Counted from the first letter of the stretch, positions 35,401-46,955 are shown. The stretch: 64,000 bases of DNA from Nissolia schottii (GCA_003254905.1 QANU01098946.1:5222-69221), one strand, 5' to 3'. Notes: generated from the sequence alone by a model not told the origin. Translations and numbers: made by a program.

Positions 35401-36924
35401 TCTAATAGCATAACTATAAACTACAACTATAAGGATTAACTACTTAAAGACCTCATTAATTACACCTTCCCTTTCGAACACAAGGGTTGATGATAGACAT
35501 CAAAATTTCACACTTGATAACAAATCAAAACTCTTTGGGCTTTTGCAAGATAACTTATCAGGTAAAAAGGAAGAAAGAGAAGTAGAGTGTAGTAACGAAT
35601 CAATGATAGGTAAAGAAAGTTCACCATAGGCATAAGAGAGATCACCATAATTAACAATTGATGGTACAAATTACCTCCTTCAACATAGAAACAATTGCAT
35701 CGAAATTGGTCCCATTTGCAAGTGAACGTGTAAAAGCAGCCTGAACAGAGAGAAACATCAGTTTGGAAATTAGGCAATAACTTGTCATTAAAAATAAGAA
35801 AGCACCAAACCTGGATAACAGGACCATCAGCCAAAGGATCAGAGTAAGGAACACCTAGCTCAATTATGTCAGAGCCGCATGAATCAAGTAGTTTTAGTGC
35901 TTCTGCAGTGGTTGAAAGCTCTGGATCACCGGCCGTAATGTACGGGATGAAAGCCACCTTGACACAGAATAAAATCATTTGGTATATTGACAAAAAAATT
36001 CTTTAATCAAGAATCATCAGCAATTCTTAGTACGTAGGTGAAAAAAATGAAAATGCCGCTCAGAACAATCCACCAAGTTATGTAGTTCCCGGCTCCCCAA
36101 GTAATCAAACTAAAATTTTTAGAGCCACAATTCAATGGATAAGCATGAAATCAAATGGCCATCAAATACGCCATTAGCACTTAACTCGCAATTACTTCCA
36201 GTACCCTGAACTATATTGATCCACATTTGCTTATTACTCAGTCAATGTGTAAAAATATTGATATGTGTACAATCCAATAGTTATCATATTCTTGTATTTG
36301 AAAAAGTATATTTTACATTAGTTTAAGATATGTCACTAGAGTATAGAATAATATATGATGGATATAAAATAAGCACAATCAAAATCCTCTGTGGCAGCTT
36401 TCTTCGACCAAGAGTACTCTTCTGACTCAATATATATATATGCAATAGAGAAAACTAAAAGGCATAGATTTGCCAAAGCGTAGAAAACGTAGAAATAGAA
36501 AACTATACTGAAAATACTAAACAAGAAGGAATTTTTCCACAATAATGTGACATTATTGTCGATAATTGGATGACTAAGTAGATTGTAATCCAGGTTTGGT
36601 GTGTCAAAAACTCTGGTCACATTGTTGTGTTGCACTATTGTTATTGTAATTCAATAATAATCAATATAGTACTGATCTAGTGGAAAAGTGATGCAGAAAG
36701 GGAACGTGAAATGCATGGAGAAATAAATAAGCGCTTACTTTTCCTTGTTTTTTCAGTCTGGTCAATGTTTCAGAGATCCCAACAGTTTCCCTGGTCCTGA
36801 TTGCAGCCACTGGAGTGAACCTTTTCACTGATATCATGGACTTATTGGTGGGAAAACGAACCTGGAAATTAATCTCAGGTTTCTTCAATTGCAAGAAGCT
36901 AGTTGATCTCAGCATAATACCCAT
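32437..36924 (-). CDS. TSA1: Tryptophan synthase alpha subunit, chloroplastic
   Basis: Converts indole-3-glycerol phosphate to indole and glyceraldehyde 3-phosphate, and pairs with the beta subunit in the plastid. Nine coding exons on the minus strand: 36924-36739, 35957-35811, 35740-35675, 34765-34657, 34239-34163, 33787-33710, 33118-33041, 32890-32831 and 32571-32437. They sum to 936 nt, 311 residues, close to other plant TrpA proteins. Residues 1 to about 45 are Ser/Arg/Lys-rich, fitting a transit peptide. The signature [18 protein letters not shown] carries the catalytic Glu and Asp; GVTGAR (loop 6), AVGFGIS and [12 protein letters not shown] (phosphate binding) are all present. No frameshift or stop. 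The start chosen is MGIMLRSTS; an in-frame Met 16 codons upstream is less likely because an acceptor (ATCACAG) lies between. It could be a paralogue such as an indole-3-glycerol lyase, but a transit peptide favours TSA. Confidence 0.95.
34900..35080. mobile_element. Foldback MITE in a TrpA intron
   Basis: Arms at about 34901-34972 and 35011-35078 are imperfect complements; both contain the sequence ACCATTCATCAC or its complement followed by an AAAG-rich tract and GCAAGG. No certain target duplication. A relative lies just downstream of the MADS-box gene (43889-44030). Confidence 0.6.
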
Positions 36925-37877
36925 GGAAACGAGTTCTCTCTCCCACTCTGTGATTTCACGAGTTAAGCACAAGAGTAGTTAAATGAATCAAAACACAATC
37001 ATAATTTTAGATGAAAGATGAAAAACAAATCACTTCAACTTTATCAAATATCAATAGGAAAAAAAAGAACACATATTTTACTAATCTTACAATTAGGTTA
37101 GAAAGGACATAGACAATGGGACAGTAGAGTCACATCTCTAACATCTCTTCTTTTTAGAGGTACAAAAATTAATTTAAAAAGTGTTCGATTTTTGTCTCTG
37201 TCCCTTTCTCTAAACATGTTTCTGTTCCCAAACTCTCTGTCTCATGACAAAAACCAAATGTTTGCCAATTGCCATCATAAACGTGTGCGTGGAACGTGAG
37301 TCCCTCTCTCTCAACTGATACCCTTTCTCTTTCCCTCTCTTACCTGGGACTTCCTTAGGTGATATTCATTGAGCTCAAGATCTATAACTGCAATTTTAAC
37401 TAGCCAATAGCATTACTGATATACATTTTGTTTCTTTTCCTATATCTACACTCACAAATTGAAATAATAATAATAATAATAATAAAAAAGTAAACCTTTA
37501 AATTCATTCTGATGATGATAGCGTTGGTCAAATTCGTTCCCAAACTTTGGAAAATAACAAATTTGTCTTTAGGTTAGCATTCGTACATCAAATAAGTCTC
37601 TAGTAGTGGCAAGGATCTATGGACGAATTTGATGGATGAACTGCCATCCTAGGGATCGAATCGAATGTGCTATTATCCAAAAGACGAAGACGAACTTCAG
37701 CGACACTGCTCTGTGAGGACGAGTTAAGGACGAATTTGAAGGTTTACTCAACCAATACATATACTCAATTGAAGCATTGTATCACTACTATTATATAGTT
37801 AATCAAGCATTCAGTATATAATTTCTAGCCACCAAGCAAAATACTAAATGCAATGTAACAGTAGTTGGAGAAACTAC

Positions 37878-37990
37878 CTGCAGTACAAGAGATTCGGAGA
37901 ATGAGCCTGAAAAGCTAGATCTGTGTTCTCTTCTGAGCGAAGCTAAGCGTACTTTACGAGTAATGGAGAGGGAAAGGAGAGATTTATTTT
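37878..37990 (-). other. Probable non-coding leader exon of the TrpA gene
   Basis: On the minus strand the sequence GAATCTCTTGTACTGCAG is followed by GTAGTTTC, a good donor, and an acceptor (ATCACAG) lies about 22 bases before the chosen start codon. This implies a 5' UTR exon and a leader intron of about 0.93 kb. The transcription start is not defined. The intron (about 36950-37877) contains no other gene. Confidence 0.55.
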
Positions 37991-40280
37991 GTGCGTGTTT
38001 TCAGTGCAAGTGATGAAGGTTTTGGTTTGATGAGAGAAATTAAAATGTAAGAGCGTTAAATAGTTTAACGTTGGAACGTTAGAATGGACTTAAGAGGGGT
38101 CAGAGTGAATGAGTGACAGAACGCGAGAAAAAATTTATGCTACTAGTAGCAGAGGTAGTGTTTGGGGACTTTGGAAAATTAATTTAAAATTAACTAAAAT
38201 AAATTAATTTTAAATAATTTTTGTTCGTTAACTAACAAAATCTTTCAAAATCAGCTTTCATTTAAATCAATTTCAGTCCAAATCTAATTATAGAAGAAAG
38301 TAATTTAAAGTTAATTTTAAATTAATTTTCGACAAACAATAATTATTTGGTCTAACAATTATCTAAAATTGATTTTTATTGTATCTATTTATCTTCTCTA
38401 CTAAAGAGAAGTTATACCTATTTATTTGATTTTCAAAGAGTTTTTTAAACATTCCCAAAATTAAAAGTTAGACAACTAATAACCATGTTCACAAATGTGA
38501 GAGAAAAAAAAATGGAATAGGGTGGATGGACTACATACATATCTTTGTGAGTGTAAATTAGTTATGATAAATTATTATCTTAATTATTCTTTATATTTGT
38601 AAACTTTTATATTATAAGTAAAATAATAAAAATTATGTTCTATAAAAATAAATTTTCTTATTTTAGGTGTTTAAAATTTTTTACTAGAAGTGTTAGTTTC
38701 ATATGAGAAAGTATCGGTATAATTATTTTAAGAAACTTATTTCACACCATCATAGTATAATTAAATTTATTTTATTTTATTTTATTAATGAATTAAATTT
38801 CTTAAAATCTCTTTTTTTTTCCTTTTATTTCGATTGAATATTTTTGTATGAATTTGCATAGATACTTTCTTGTTATTTCTAAAGGGATGCATGTACATGG
38901 AATGTACATGCACCGAAAAAAAAGAATGGGATGCATGTATAATGCCAGGTTGCATTAAATGATTAGATATGAATTCAAATTTGAATTTTTTTTGATAAAT
39001 TAAATTTGATAATAGTAAATGACTTGTCTTTATCAACTTGTGTAACTAGAGTATATATTTGTGTAACTCTTTATTTGAGTAACTAGAGTATCAACCTTTG
39101 TAATCCGCGATAATTGTACAATTTTTATATAAAATGCATTGTTGTAGAAAAGAAGTTATGGCTAAATTTTAACCATATTATTAAATAAAAAAATTTAAAA
39201 TCTGCAAAAGATTTGATATATATTTCTCCTTATCAAAAGTAGAAAATGATGAATCTTTTAGATTTAATCAAGCTACTCAAATGAACCACTTGGTTTTCCG
39301 TTTGCATTTTAAGACATCAAATTTATTTTGTGAAAAATAAATTATTAAATTATGTATTTATGCAGTGTAATGAGTGCATTAATTTTTTTTTAAAAAAAGT
39401 CAATTCCTCTTAAAAATTATTTTTATTTGAGTATGGGGACAAACTTAATCCAATAGTGCGGACAAAACTATATATACATCAATATATTAGTTAAAACATC
39501 ACAAATTCTAGTGGGGACAAGTGCCCACACTATTTACAAAGTAGATCTATCCTTGTAATTAGTCCCACCTCAGTTAGTTTAACAAAGAAGGAGGGATGTT
39601 CCTTATATAAATAAAAGCTTAGTATTTGGTTGGAGGCGAGAACTATAAATAAATAAATAAATAATTTTTTTTTGGCTTAACTAGAAATTGGGGTAGATTT
39701 TTTTTTCAATATATATATATATATATATATATTAAAAAATAATAAGTTTAGAGTAAACAAAGTTTTTAACTAGTCTTCACTCTTAAATTGATAATAGAAA
39801 ACAAAATAATAAGAGAAATTAAAAGAAACTAACTCAATAATATTTTTCAGTGAAAAAAGAGAGCAAACAAGCAAAAATTTAATGGAAGAGGCTTAAACAA
39901 GTGAGAAATTATAATAAAAATTGAATGAAGAAGAATTATTTATTACCAAAAAGACAATAACGTGAGATCAGAGAATAAAAATTAAACGTGAGATCAAAGA
40001 AAAAGAAAGTGAGTTGAGTTATTACCTGTTATTTGTCTCATTGAGAGTTAAAATAGTTAATGTAACAAGTAATATAAAGAATGAAAAAAATATAAATTAT
40101 TTTCTTTTCATTAGTTTTTATGATAGTGTGAGGTCAAACTAAATACAACAATGGAGCAAACATGTGTGCATATATAGTCATTAATATTTTTTTAAAATTT
40201 TGGTAGGGGCATCCGCCACTGACCATGTTAAATTTTGTGTTTGTTTAGTATGTTTTATTTATTTTCTTCTTGTGTGACTT
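37991..40280. other. AT-rich intergenic region
   Basis: Upstream of the TrpA gene. Holds a (TA)n microsatellite (about 39710-39731) and unassigned AT-rich DNA; the ORF at 38785-39036 has no coding look. Confidence 0.6.
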
Positions 40281-40289
40281 TTGGTGGGT

Positions 40290-40430
40290 TCTTTTTGTTT
40301 CTCAACTAGTATCAATAATTTTGGTTCAAAAGGGAAGAAAGTTGTGGTTGCAAAAAGGGAAGATGGAGATGTCATTAGTGATATCATCACCTTACATCCA
40401 GAATTTCACGTCAACAATATTTTTGGAGGT
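40290..40430 (+). other. Exon-like orphan ORF fragment
   Basis: Between an acceptor-like CTCAACTAG and a donor-like GGAG/GTATTT lies an open stretch reading SINNFGSKGKKVVVAKREDG then DVISDIITLHPEFHVNNIFG. Codon use and composition look protein-coding compared with the AT-rich surroundings, but no neighbouring exons were found and I do not recognise the family. It may be a captured or decayed exon. Confidence 0.35.
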
Positions 40431-40496
40431 ATTTTTCTTTTGCTTTCTGTAGATTTTGTTGTATTTTAAAAAGTAAGGAGTGCTTCTTTATATACT

Positions 40497-40682
40497 ATGG
40501 TTAGTGCAATAAAATTTGAGGTACCACTCTTTGAAGGAAAGGACAATTTCACTATGTGTCAATGAACATTAAAAGTCCTTTTAGTGCAACAAGGTTTGAA
40601 TGGTGCTTTGCAAAAAGAAAAACCTAAAGAAATAGTGAGTGAAATTCTATTTAGAGGAAAGTTACAAGTACTATTAGATTGA
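40497..40682 (+). pseudogene. Ty1/copia gag fragment
   Basis: The plus strand reads AIKFEVPLFEGKDNFTMCQ, a stop, then TLKVLLVQQGLNGALQKEKP. This is the N-terminal copia gag pattern (KFE...F.GK.NF..W...MK.LLVQQGL..AL). The in-frame TGA and the early end make it a remnant. No LTR or primer-binding site is visible upstream. Confidence 0.75.
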
Positions 40683-41760
40683 CACTAACTCCTATAATCA
40701 AGTACGTAGTGTTGAACAATTAATAAAAATACTTTTGCTAGTAATAGAAAGATTATTATGCATTTGTTATTTTTTAATCTTTTATTATAATTATAAATTC
40801 TCATTAAAAATATAATAAATATTATTTAGTTTAAACCACACATACGTGTATATATGAAAAATAAAATTTTAAAATAATTATACTTAAAAGATGAAAAATT
40901 ATTTGAATAATGACATTTATTTTTAAATTTTCTCTACACAAATTTCCATTTTATATTATATTTTTAATTTTTTCCATAAAATTTTTATTTTGATTAGAAT
41001 GGTATGTTATAATTAAAAGATAATATTATCTTATGTAATATAGCGTATTATACAATAATAAACCAAAACATGGTATAATATTAAAATTTTATTTGACCTT
41101 ATACAACTAAGTCTGGTACTATAAAGCCTTATCATGTTAAGCAAGCCAAACGGGGTTACTAGCTTTTATATTCAATTTTGGAAAGTTAAGAAATAAGGAA
41201 CTTTTTGTTTTCCATAAATTAATGTCATATTTGAAAAAAATTATTAAGTAATAACTAATTCATTTTTCAATTAAATATAATATATTCCGGTGTGAGTTAT
41301 TTAAGAATTTTGACTAGTTTTATAATAGATCTTTATCATTAAACTAAATAACTAAGAAGGAAAAATATAGTAATTAAATTGTATTTTGATTATGTCAGAA
41401 GGATTCTTTATATAACCACGTGTCATCACATGAAAAATTAATTTTTTTTGTATGAAACATTTCAATTGGCGCCATGGAAAATTTTGCATTTGTTGAAAAA
41501 TTACTTAATCAAATATTTTCATATACTTTAGTTTGAATTATTAATAAATTTTAGTTGATCTTATCAAAAAAAATTCTCTATTTTTTTCCAATCATTTTGT
41601 TGCTACCAACGGGTTCAAATGAAGGAATTGAGTTGAAGATTTTATTTATTTTGGATATAATGTGAAAGGGTCTTATCAAATTAAAACATGATTAGATGAT
41701 TTATCATTTTGTTTTAAATTTTTTTGGTCATTTGAAAGCTACTCAACAAAGATTAATCTT
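40683..41760. other. AT-rich spacer
   Basis: No gene or terminal repeat recognised. Confidence 0.6.
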
Positions 41761-41761
41761 A

Positions 41762-41932
41762 TGAATTTAATTGAATACACAGACAGTGTAAAGGCGTTTT
41801 ACACTATCATCCAATCATGTACCGACAAATCAGTAAACATTGTTGACTATCACATCGTCATCCAAACGAAATGAATTGATTGGTCAACCATGTAAAATCT
41901 TTTACACTATCAATATATCAAAATTAAACTCT
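41762..41932. mobile_element. Foldback MITE with GTGTAAA...TTTACAC arms
   Basis: The left arm ACAGTGTAAAGGCGTTTTAC followed by CCAATCA is matched on the right by TGATTGG ... GTAAAATCTTTTACACTATC in inverse orientation. The outer TTTAATT/AATTAAA may also be part of the termini. The target duplication is uncertain. Confidence 0.6.
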
Positions 41933-42045
41933 AATCTTATTTTCTCATCTTTGGTGGAAATCAAATTTCAGAATGAACTATTAATAATGTAGCAAATTAT
42001 CATCCCATGTTAATTCAATGGATCATTCGATCAATGTTGGCTAAC

Positions 42046-43431
42046 TGTTAAGTGTCATATTTACACAAATTCAATCAGTAAAATGACACATGTTTTAAAG
42101 AAATATCTGACTAAAGTTCCCCATTTTTTGTAGGATTTATAATATATCCTAAGGATGGATACAAACATGTCAAAAGGTTAAAACCAAGGAAAATCCCACA
42201 AAGAATGAAGCGGAAACCAAAGGGGACGGAAGAACTGAAAAAGGACAAGTTCAGAGAAATCGCTCAGCGACAAAACAAGACAAGCACTGCTCAGCGGATG
42301 GACCCAGGCCGCTCAGCGGACGTACCACTAAGCCACTTGCAACCAGCGCATTTATGAGGCCAGCTAAGCCAGCCGCCACAACTGGTGCCGCCCTGCTCTG
42401 CAAACCGCTCAGCGGAAAGACCTTAACCGCTCAGCGGTTGTACCTAAATTGCTCAGCTAATGGACTTGGCCGCTGAGCGGACCTGGAGAATTTTGCTTAT
42501 AAATAGAGGACCCGAGGCACTCTTCAAATCAATCCCTTCTCCCATAAAAAATTCATTCTTTTACATTTTCATTTGTACTCCAAAGCTTAGGTTAGTTTAG
42601 CAACAAAGAGGAGGCCAGTGACGGAGCCAAGAGTGATCGAGGAAGTACGACGGTCATTGTCATGACAGCGTGAGAACGTGTCATGGTAAGCGTCCATCAC
42701 CTTGCCTCTGAGATTATCTCATGTAAGATGGATTTCTAATCCTCTTGTTGTTGGGATTTTGATGAATATTATAGCATGATTGTATCCACGTAACTTTTGC
42801 ATTATGAATTTATCACTTTCTATGATTTGCTTGAATGATTTTACACTTAATGCTTGTTTTAGCTTAGCTACCTAAATCATGATTTCAGACTGCATGGTTG
42901 CGCGCGGCAGCGGCATCATAAGTTGGAACTAAATCAATTCATCTAATAAACCTAATTGCTAGAAATAGAGTTAGGGTTATTAGTCGTTTTAACATCTGGA
43001 ATAACGCTGGTGTACTTTGTTAAGTTTGTGCCCGAAAGTGACAGCATAATAAAGGAAACCTGATGATCTTTTCATGCTCGACAGAGATGAACAAGTTAAG
43101 AACTGGTGGCGAGGAATCAATGAAATGATAATTCTGATGTATTAAGTAAATGTATACATGAACCTATAATAGGATCTAATTCCCAACAAGCTTCCTGATC
43201 TACCTCTGATTTGTTGCCTATTTATCTTTTATGTTGTTTATTTATTTATCTAAATATCAAAACACCAATCCTTCACTTTATTGTTTAATTAACAAACTCA
43301 AGAACGGTATTTTTGCAACTCCCTGTGGATACGACTATACCCGACTATACTGCAATTGGATTTCTTGTGAATCTGAAAGCTGTAAAGAAGGATATATTAA
43401 AACGACGAGAGTGTAAAAAAAACTTTCAACA
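42046..43431 (+). mobile_element. Solo LTR, Ty3/gypsy type, 1386 bp
   Basis: Starts TGTTAAGTGTCATATT and ends AACTTTCAACA, flanked by a perfect 5-bp duplication, CTAAC, at 42041-42045 and 43432-43436. A TATAAATAG box at 42498-42506 sets plus orientation. Near the 3' end, GCAACTCCCTGTGGATACGA is the kind of sequence seen at the U5 end of plant Ty3/gypsy (Tat/Athila-like) LTRs. No internal domain remains. The U3 part carries the GCTCAGCGG palindrome cluster. Clade assignment is from memory. Confidence 0.9.
42261..42480. promoter_or_regulatory. Cluster of seven GCTCAGCGG palindromes in LTR U3
   Basis: The word CCGCTCAGCGG or close variants occurs seven times in about 220 bp (CGCTCAGCGA, TGCTCAGCGGA, CCGCTCAGCGG three times, TGCTCAGCTA, CCGCTGAGCGG). 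Each full copy is an 11-bp odd palindrome. The cluster ends about 20 bp before the TATA box and is much richer in G+C than its surroundings, so it looks like a promoter-proximal binding-site array. The binding factor is unknown. Confidence 0.55.
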
Positions 43432-43436
43432 CTAAC

Positions 43437-44048
43437 TAACACAACTTTTCATCACCATTTCACCTTCATTATTTTGCGTTTAATGTTTTACAATTTCGTA
43501 AATCCTCAACCATCTTATTACAGTCAACTTAATAAGATGAATGAATCATATTCATATGTGGACTTCGAAATATTGAATTTTAAAGCATATGGGCAAACAA
43601 ATAAAAAGATGCCTTTTATTTGAATATTAACATAATAGATGAAAACACAACATTGACCAAACAGAAAGTAAGAGACGCGACACAAATGACATAGACCGAT
43701 ATATCTTAACAGTACATGAGGACACTTGGCTCAAGTCAAGGCAAACTAAACATTGACAAAATTCATACCCTAATGAGTCTTAACCATGAGACACACATGA
43801 AACTAGTTAAGATTGCCTTCTACTAAAATTAAAACAACAAAACACAAAAAACATAAACCAAATCAGGCATCTCCACGAGGACCTTATCAAGAAAAATTTT
43901 AGATGCTCTTAAAATAAGAAAAAGGTTTGTTTAATTCCACATTGTTCCACTCAACACAAGTGATGAATGATACAAAAATAAAACAAAGCCTTTTCCTTTG
44001 CTCAAATTAAGAACGTCTAAGAATTTTTAATTATCTGATTCGCCAAAT
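43437..44048. other. Spacer and 3' flank of the MADS-box gene
   Basis: AT-rich. Apart from the MITE at 43889-44030 it holds nothing recognised; the gene's 3' UTR must start at 44048 and read leftward. Confidence 0.55.
43889..44030. mobile_element. Foldback MITE in the MADS-box 3' UTR region
   Basis: Arms 43889-43932 and 43983-44031 are imperfect complements (AGAAAAATTTTAGATG against GTCTAAGAATTTTTAA; AAAAAGGTTTG against CAAAGCCTTTTCC). Possible flanking TTATC on both sides. It shares the GATGAATG(A/G)TACAAA core with the MITE in the TrpA intron. It ends only 18 bases from the stop codon, so transcripts probably include it. Confidence 0.55.
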
Positions 44049-44843
44049 TCAAAAGAACTTAGCACCAGGTGGCCCGTATCCTTCCATGTTGTTAGGGTTG
44101 AATGCATGGTGTTGCATCATGTTCCCATTAAACAAGTGATTCTGCATCATGAGATTTTGATGATGCATCACTGGTTGTAGCATATTAGTAGAAAATCCTT
44201 GAGGCACCGCGGTAGGAGCAGGAGCAGGAGCAGGAGCAGGAGGAGCATGGTGGAGGTGATGTAGCACATCATTAGAAGAAGAGGCGCTAAATAACTGAGC
44301 AGGGTCAGCAAGATTACCCTGAATGTTGAGGAGCTTATTAGCATTGTGTGTGACACTCTTCTTGAGTTCCTCAAGCGCCGCCTTCATCTGGTCAAGTTGG
44401 CCACTGTTTAGGTCCTCAACAGGGGAGGCCCACCAGAACTGGGCCATGGTGGCCTTGCGGACGCAGTTGAGGTCATCCCCGCGCTTCTTCTCAGCTTCCA
44501 GCTGGCTATTCACCTCTGTAAGTTGCGCGTTGAGGTCACAAATTTTGGCATTGCGCTGGGCCTCCATGAAATGTGCTTGAATGGTACTCGGGCTTTGGGG
44601 TGGGGCCTGCATCAGGAAACGCTCGACGATAGCTTCCACGCTTGGGTGGCCAAAGGAGAACACCTTCTCCCCAGGGGTGAACACAATGAGAGCCACTTCA
44701 GCGCCGCAAAGGGTAGAAAGCTCACTGGCTTTCTTGAACAGCCCGCTGCGACGTTTAGAGAAAGTAACGCTGAGGTTAGCCTCATTGCTAATCTTCTTCA
44801 TCTCTATCTTTTGCCGACCCTTACTTTTCCTTGCAGTCGACAT
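44049..44843 (-). CDS. Type I MADS-box protein, AGL62-like (264 aa)
   Basis: A DNA-binding transcription factor of the type I M-alpha group. Single exon, as type I genes usually are. Residues about 8-68 are the MADS box (KGRQKIEMKKI, then TFSKRRSGLFKKASELSTLC and AEVALIVFTPGEKVFSFGHP). There is no K domain; residues about 95-125 and 145-170 are likely coiled coil. FWWASPVEDL at 136-145 is a motif I associate with AGL62/AGL61-type proteins. A Pro-Ala repeat lies at about 200-211, and the tail is His/Asn/Met-rich, ending EGYGPPGAKFF. In Arabidopsis AGL62 acts in the endosperm to delay cellularisation; applying that role here is inference. A paralogue such as AGL61 or AGL23 is possible. Frame and start are clear. 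Confidence 0.93.
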   Translation of the reverse strand: MSTARKSKGRQKIEMKKISNEANLSVTFSKRRSGLFKKASELSTLCGAEVALIVFTPGEKVFSFGHPSVEAIVERFLMQAPPQSPSTIQAHFMEAQRNAKICDLNAQLTEVNSQLEAEKKRGDDLNCVRKATMAQFWWASPVEDLNSGQLDQMKAALEELKKSVTHNANKLLNIQGNLADPAQLFSASSSNDVLHHLHHAPPAPAPAPAPTAVPQGFSTNMLQPVMHHQNLMMQNHLFNGNMMQHHAFNPNNMEGYGPPGAKFF

Positions 44844-44943
44844 GTATAGTCAAGGGAATGGATCAAATAGAAAAGAATGATATGGAGGGGTTATTTGGCT
44901 ATGTACGTATGTGACACAAGAAAAAGGTGCATGCGGATGGGTC

Positions 44944-44953
44944 TATATTTATA
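44944..44953 (-). promoter_or_regulatory. TATA box of the MADS-box gene
   Basis: TATAAATATA on the minus strand, about 100 bases upstream of the start codon, a normal distance for a plant promoter with a short leader. Confidence 0.5.
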
Positions 44954-45280
44954 GGCTATTTTTCATACATATTCTATTATGGTAACACACGGCTAGGAAA
45001 TATATAGTTGTATCTTCCTAGTGCTTTTGGTTACATTCAACAAATTTATGGGTTGAGATTGTGTACATCCCCTTTTGTATGTATGGCATATATATATGGT
45101 AGGAATCTAATGTCATTGAATGGCAAGATCTGGAAAAAAAAAATTCATATTATATCTATCTTAGTCTTTTTAGCTTTTTTCTGATAAAATGTGCATGGAA
45201 ATTTCCAGGAAACTGCCATGATGAAGGATATTAATTTGATAAATTATTTTACAAATGGTATAGTTGAATAATTTTTGTCA

Positions 45281-45768
45281 GGGTGAAATACTCTTTTGAT
45301 TCTTTAATGATACCTATTTATTCAATTTAGTCTTGTATTTTTTTAAAAAGTTTAATGTGATCCTTTATTTTTAAATCATCAGTCACTTTAGTCCTTTATT
45401 AATTCCTTAATTCTTTCATTTATGGACAATGCTGACATGGTAGTTAAAGGTGTTGATGTGACTGTTAAAGTTTTCAAAACGACGTCGTTTTAGTGCCTTT
45501 TTTTGGGAAGTTACCCAAAAAGATGATGTTTTGACTTGACTCATTACCTTTAGATGAAAAATTAATTTTTTTGGCATCAAAACAATATCATTTTGGCCAC
45601 TTAACGACTACGTCACCGCCTTTCGTTACTAAAAGAATTAGGGGAGTAACGAAGGACCAAAATAACTAACAGTTTACAAATAAAGAATCAAATTAATTAT
45701 TTTTTTAAATATAAGATTGAATTGAATAAATGAATATAATTAATTAATGATCAAAAGAGTACTATAGC
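45281..45768. mobile_element. MULE-like MITE with long imperfect termini
   Basis: Left ATACTCTTTTGATTCTTTAA then TTTATTCAATTTAGTCTTGTA; right, read as complement, GTACTCTTTTGATCATTAAT then TTTATTCAATTCAATCTTAT. The arms match over about 55 bases with gaps. The 16-bp palindrome AAAACGACGTCGTTTT lies inside at 45476-45491. The 9-bp target duplication is not clear. Confidence 0.55.
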
Positions 45769-45769
45769 G

Positions 45770-46040
45770 TTTTCATTATAACATTATTCCGTGATAAACT
45801 AGTAAATGATATGCCAATAGTTAGTTGTATAATTAATAACTAGTAGAAGTGTGTAATTTATAAAGAATAAATATTTTGAATCATGTTCGTTATAACAACA
45901 TCCATTTCGTGATAAACACACAAATGATAAGTCAATAAGTAGTGTTGTAGTAGTGTGCAATTTTCAAAGGGAAAAAACTTTTTAACGTTGCAGGTATAAC
46001 GACATTTGTTTTGGGATAAACTAAAAACGAAATAGCGAGA
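45770..46040. repeat. Diverged tandem repeat, about 105 bp x 3
   Basis: The phrase TATAAC(A/G)(A/T)CAT followed by GTGATAAAC or GGGATAAAC recurs at about 45779, 45889 and 45991, with AAATGATA(T/A)G(C/T)CAATA shared by the first two. Low identity. No gene. Confidence 0.45.
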
Positions 46041-46955
46041 ATTTTTTTTTTTAAAAAAATTATCTATCTCACTTCATTTTAGTTTATGTTTCCCTTCACT
46101 TCGTTCCATTTATAACTTGAACTATATTCAACAAGAGTTAAGAAATTTTAAATCAATGTTTAATTATAGAAAATTTGTGAAATATCTTCCTCAATTTCAA
46201 CACTTAATTAATACATTCTATTAATGTTTATCTATATTTATCAAGCTTAAAATGTTGCGAAAGATAAAATTGAAAAGCCAATTAGCAATACTTGATTGAT
46301 AAATAAAAAAAAGTTATGAAGTAAAAACATCGATATATACCGGAGACATGACACAGATCCTAACACAGGGAGAGTAGAGTTGAGGGTGATGGAAGATGAG
46401 CATTTGGTTGGTGTCGGAGGGAGAGGTTGTGGGGTAGTTGAGATCAATGACACAGGATATCAGCGATAAAGAAGAAGAGGAGGACGACAAATACGACAGC
46501 AATATGTCCCTCTTTGATCTAGAGCTTGAAGTCGAAGCGTCCGAACCACGAGTTAAAATCTTCGACGTGAAATGTTAGATCTAGAGATTAATTTTGTTGC
46601 TAGTGTGTTGAAGGCAACGGTGGCAAAGATCGACAACAGCGACGACAACTGAGATCAACAGCATCAGAGTTAAAGAGACAGATGCATGGTAATGGTGATT
46701 AATTAATAAATAGAATTATATTTTATATAAATATTAAATAGTGAATTTGTAACAATATAGCTGGCTAATTACGCTTAAGTCGCAATTAACATACGCCAGT
46801 TGTCACGTTTTAGCTTTTCATTACTTTTAGACTTAGTTTTAAGAAATACACTTAGATGGAAAATATGGGGAATTTTTGAACTTTTGCTGAAACTGAATTT
46901 AAAATACGAGCCATGCATGGAAGAATGATCAAAGATAGATCATAACCATGCTGGA
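46041..46955. other. AT-rich spacer with a short acidic ORF
   Basis: A plus-strand ORF at about 46448-46579 would read MTQDISDKEEEEDDKYDSN and end in KIFDVKC. Its composition stands out from the AT-rich surroundings, but there is no recognisable family or flanking splice structure. The minus-strand ORFs overlapping it are Ser/Leu-rich shadows. Confidence 0.3.

Noticed and set aside
37510..37745. Possible foldback between GGTCAAATTCGTTCC and GGACGAATTTGAAGG
   Set aside because: Short imperfect match in the TrpA leader intron; not enough to call a MITE.
42261..42480. GCTCAGCGG repeats as a CRISPR-like array
   Set aside because: Repeats are 9-11 bp and irregularly spaced inside a plant LTR; there are no cas genes.
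44323..44880. Plus-strand ORFs opposite the MADS-box gene
   Set aside because: They are antisense shadows of a strongly supported minus-strand MADS protein.
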